Source of the DNA: Solanum dulcamara
Lineage: Eukaryota; Streptophyta; Magnoliopsida; Solanales; Solanaceae
DNA: 64,000 bases
Assembly (NCBI RefSeq): GCF_947179165.1
Contig: NC_077237.1
Location: 86,404,341 to 86,468,340 of the forward strand
Direction: 5' to 3'
Positions within the stretch are counted from its first letter, which is position 1, and every line of letters starts with the position of its first letter. This document shows, one piece after another, positions 61,301-64,000 of this stretch. The notes beneath the pieces are model-generated. The model was given only the letters and a program-made list of their open reading frames with translations. It made no database searches and had not been told where the DNA came from. A program made the position numbers and the translations under genes.

Positions 61301-61669
61301 TTTTTCTTGGTCCAAGTGTATAATAATTCATCGATTATTAAATTGCTAAACTTAATGTGTTAGTACCACAACTATTTGACAAATATATGTGACAACATAA
61401 TCACTTATTTTGAATTACAAAATGAAAATCCACCTAATTAAAGAAATATGCGAATAATTTCTTAGATATATGCTCATGGATGCGTAAGTTATAACAATCA
61501 CACATAAAATGAGATTTAGGGAAAAGAGTTATCAATTTTTACTTGTGTTTGTTGAACGCAATAAATACCTGGTGAAATATTTGATGTGCACGTACATAAC
61601 ACATATCTATGTTTAGTCAAATTAGCTTTATCACAGATGCAAGTACTCTTTATCATGACTCATACAACA

Positions 61670-61795
61670 CCACCATCAACAGCATATTTAATGAAATCTC
61701 ACAAGTGGAATCTTGAGAGGATGGTGTGTACGCAAGCTAACTTACCTTATAAGGGTAGATAAGTTGTTTCTCACTCGAACACCATCATTATAAAT
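61670..61795 (-). mobile_element. Worn TS-type SINE/RTE tail
   Basis: On plus: AAATCTCACAAGTGGAATCT, GGTGTGTACGCAAGCTAACT, the reverse of the usual tail, preceded by CAACACCACCATCAACAGCA in place of clean CAA repeats. Confidence 0.5.
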
Positions 61796-61887
61796 AAAAA
61801 TTTCATCCATCTATCATTGATACAACTGTACCAACAATGTAGAACATATTCTTTCCATACTATTTAAAATTTGTGATCTAAAACAAC

Positions 61888-63776
61888 TCATAAACAAACC
61901 TTTGCATCACTCGTTGCATCCTTTTCAAACTCCAGGCGAATTCCCCAGCATAGTTCTTTCTCCGGGGTGCCCAATTGAGATACCTCCAACATGTAATAAT
62001 CGTTTGTGTTCTTCCCTTGTTTATTGCCAGAAGCATGCCACAATGTTTCAAATGGTACGTAGGCGCAACAAATGAAAGGATACAAGGACGACAATGTTTC
62101 ATGGATGTAATACTTCAAGGAATATTTTCTTTCAGGGTCAGATTTGCAGACCAATGTAGCTCTTAATCTTCTGTACTTTGTAGTAGGACCGTAACTTATC
62201 CAAAAACCCATGAATTTATCGGTATACCAAGATGGGTTCAGATCAATTGAGATCTCTTTTTGATTGATAAACCGATCATAATCGAACAACTCTGGAATTC
62301 TGACTTGATCAGGAAAACAAATGAGAAAATAATCTCTTTGGTGGAAGTCACACTGCATGCAATAGAAAATATTATTAATAGAAATCAATTTGATGAGAAT
62401 ATTCAACATTCATATATGAGCGGGCCGGATAGATCAAAATCTAGATGCATGTCCTGACAGTTCCACAGTCGGATATCGAGCGCTTAAACAGCTTAAGATA
62501 ATCAATTACGAGATCTCTGATACTCTTCAAGGCTAAATGATAATCTGCAAATAGCTCCTTTAATTTTTGGGGTAGCTCTCCTGGCAGTTCATTAAGATTC
62601 TCACAGAATTGTACGTTCAGATGCTCAAGGTGTAAGAGTCCTTTTGAAGCTTTTTGGTAAACAAGAAATATTGCTTCCACTTACATTCAACTTTTCCAAC
62701 AAGTGCAAAGATCCTAAATCCTCAAGAAGTCCACCCAATATGTTGCAATTACTAAGATCAAGTGATGTCAAGGAGGATAAACCTGACACTTGATGCAAGA
62801 CGAAACTTGGGGAATGTTGAAATTGTTGTTCATGTGAGAATCTTAACTTCTGCAGTTTGCAAAGCTTGGTGATGGAGGGAGGTGGTTGGGAGATTGCAGT
62901 TTCTCTCGCATCAAGTTCCTCTAACTCTTGCAAATCACCAATGTTTTCAGGAAGCTTCTCTAGCTTTTTGCACCTGCAGAGGATAAGAGTGTGGAGATTC
63001 ATCAAATTACAGAGGCTGTCTGGTAGACTTACAAGATCTTCACAACCTTCCAGATAGAGAGCTTTAAGGCCGCTCAGATTCCCAATGGATGAAGGTACTT
63101 CTCTTATCCCAGTAGAATTCAGAGTCAGTTCTCTCAAGCAATGCATATCTCCTTTGAATTCGGGAAATGTACATAATTTTGGGGAATTAGATATCTTGAG
63201 CTCATGAGGGGATTTCAGCTGAATAGAGCTTGGAAGCTCCTTTAAGTTCTCACATCTATCTATCTCTAACAAACGGAGCTTCTTTTGAACTCCAAGAGAT
63301 ATGGGGAGCTTTACCAATCCAGAACATCGGGATATCTCAAGAAATTCCAATTTCTGTGATTCAAAGAGGCTGTTTGGCAGTGCTGCAAGTTTATTGCAAC
63401 CTGAAATACGGAGATCTCTAAGATTTCGAAAAGCGTCCGGAATACTTTCAAGAATTTCACAATCAGTCAATTGTATCTCTCTAAGGCCGCTGAGAGATGG
63501 GGGTAAGCTTCTTATCCACGGGGATCCTAGACTGAGTTTTGATAAGCTACGCATATCTCCACAGATTTCTGGAAATTCTTCTAAGCTTGTGCATTCAAGG
63601 AGATTGAGAGCCTCAAGAGATTCCATGCAGACAAATTTTGGAAGCTTCTTAAGTTTGCGACAATCATCCAAACTCAAATAAGTAAGCATTCTGCAATGTC
63701 CAAGAGAGGGATGAACCTCTTCCAAATTCTTACACCACCGTAAAACAAGTGTCTTCAAGTTTGTTAGAGCCCCTGC
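61888..63776 (-). pseudogene. TIR-type NLR resistance gene, LRR and C-JID part, frameshifted
   Basis: Minus strand. From 63776 to 62459 runs a leucine-rich repeat region of TIR-NBS-LRR type (TLVLRWCKNLEEVHPSLG, LSLDDCRKLKKLPKFVCMES, LREIQLTDCEILESIPDAFR, LILCRCKKLEKLPENIGDLQ, LEELDARETAISQPPPSI, LNVSGSNISCLPKSFK). At about 62639-62645 one extra base shifts the frame; the other frame continues GLLHLEHLNVQFCENLNELP. After an intron (62458-62353) an exon from 62352 encodes a C-JID/post-LRR domain (YFLICFPDQVRIPELFDYDR, SIDLNPSWYTDKFMGFWISY, LVCKSDPERKYSLKYYIHET, YVPFETLWHASGNKQGKNTN). It ends in frame at 61888, or splices at AAG|GTTTGT just before. No TIR or NB-ARC is present. At the 5' side an in-frame TGA (63777-63779) meets non-NLR sequence; an acceptor-like AG there also allows an exon start. 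NLRs are intracellular immune receptors; this copy should not be functional unless the extra base is an assembly error. Confidence 0.88.
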
Positions 63777-63849
63777 TCATGCTATGATGGATTCCAATAA
63801 AATCATGAAAGCATGGACATAATTGAATCCATCAAAATCTGGTTTTTTA

Positions 63850-64000
63850 TTGATACATGGTTTGTATCAACTAGCGATGTATCATGAAAATGACTTATGT
63901 ATCAAATCGCGATGTATCAGCGTCATTCATATGTATTAGAAGAGGGATTTTTGAAATTTTTACAAATGATAGGGAATAATTGAAAATATAAGAATATAAG
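63850..64000. mobile_element. Partial TGATACAT foldback element at window end
   Basis: TTTGTATCAACTAGCGATGT, ATGAAAATGACTTATGTATC, CGCGATGTATCAGCGTCATT: the right arm of the element at 60757, followed by its outer flank (AGAGGGATTTTTGAAATTTT, AATTGAAAATATAAG), which is the reverse complement of 60757-60815. It runs to the window end. Between it and the NLR, 63786-63840 holds a small inverted repeat (GATGGATTC / GAATCCATC). Confidence 0.7.

Overview
This is plant nuclear DNA, almost certainly from a Solanum species of the potato/tomato type. It is AT-rich, its genes have many GT-AG introns, and it is full of short Solanaceae-style elements: TS-type SINE/LINE tails, Stowaway and hAT MITEs, and foldback elements. 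The protein sequences read as Solanum-like (an STH-2-like PR-10, a Bs4/N-like TIR-NLR, an ASML2-like CCT protein). The species call is inference from family knowledge; no search was possible.

Layout. 400-2350 (+): 3' five exons of a caleosin/peroxygenase, with its first exon outside the window. 2.7-4.4 kb: an hAT-type element with a perfect 8-bp target duplication, then a 238-bp tandem duplication. 5079-7439 (-): a complete four-exon CCT-motif gene. 8289-9277: a long foldback element. 12528-24075 (+): the complete 18-exon PRP19/MAC3 gene (522 aa), whose introns hold LINE remnants, a SINE with a 20-bp target duplication, and several MITEs. 24.4-29.1 kb: about 26 monomers of a ~180-bp satellite, followed directly by a broken L1-type LINE (29.13-30.99 kb). 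31345-35364 (-): a complete eight-exon TLDc gene (337 aa). 36779-37402 (+): a two-exon PR-10/Bet v 1 gene with a double W-box just upstream. 39169-41254 (+): a two-exon C2-domain gene. 45946-48371 (+): a four-exon Aux/IAA gene. 49543-49624 (+): a tRNA-Ser(AGA). 52625-54860 (-): a two-exon SUVH2/9-type gene. 55-58.7 kb: AT-rich desert. 58.7-59.5 kb: 3' end of an RTE-type LINE. 60.25-61.3 kb: possible mitochondrial DNA insertion split by a TGATACAT foldback element. 61888-63776 (-): LRR and C-JID part of a TIR-NLR with a frameshift, cut at its 5' side near a second copy of the same foldback family.

The genes do not form a pathway. They are unrelated housekeeping (PRP19, tRNA, TLDc), chromatin (SUVH2/9), hormone (Aux/IAA), defence (PR-10, NLR remnant), lipid/stress (caleosin, C2) and transcription (CCT) loci in one euchromatic segment. 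I rebuilt exons by hand from splice sites and reading frame; every internal junction I give keeps the frame.

I do not see an undescribed gene system. The most unusual items are the satellite array with worn edges and a uniform core beside PRP19, a tandem duplication that copies a caleosin splice donor, a chimeric L1/RTE LINE, and the broken NLR with its flanking foldback elements.
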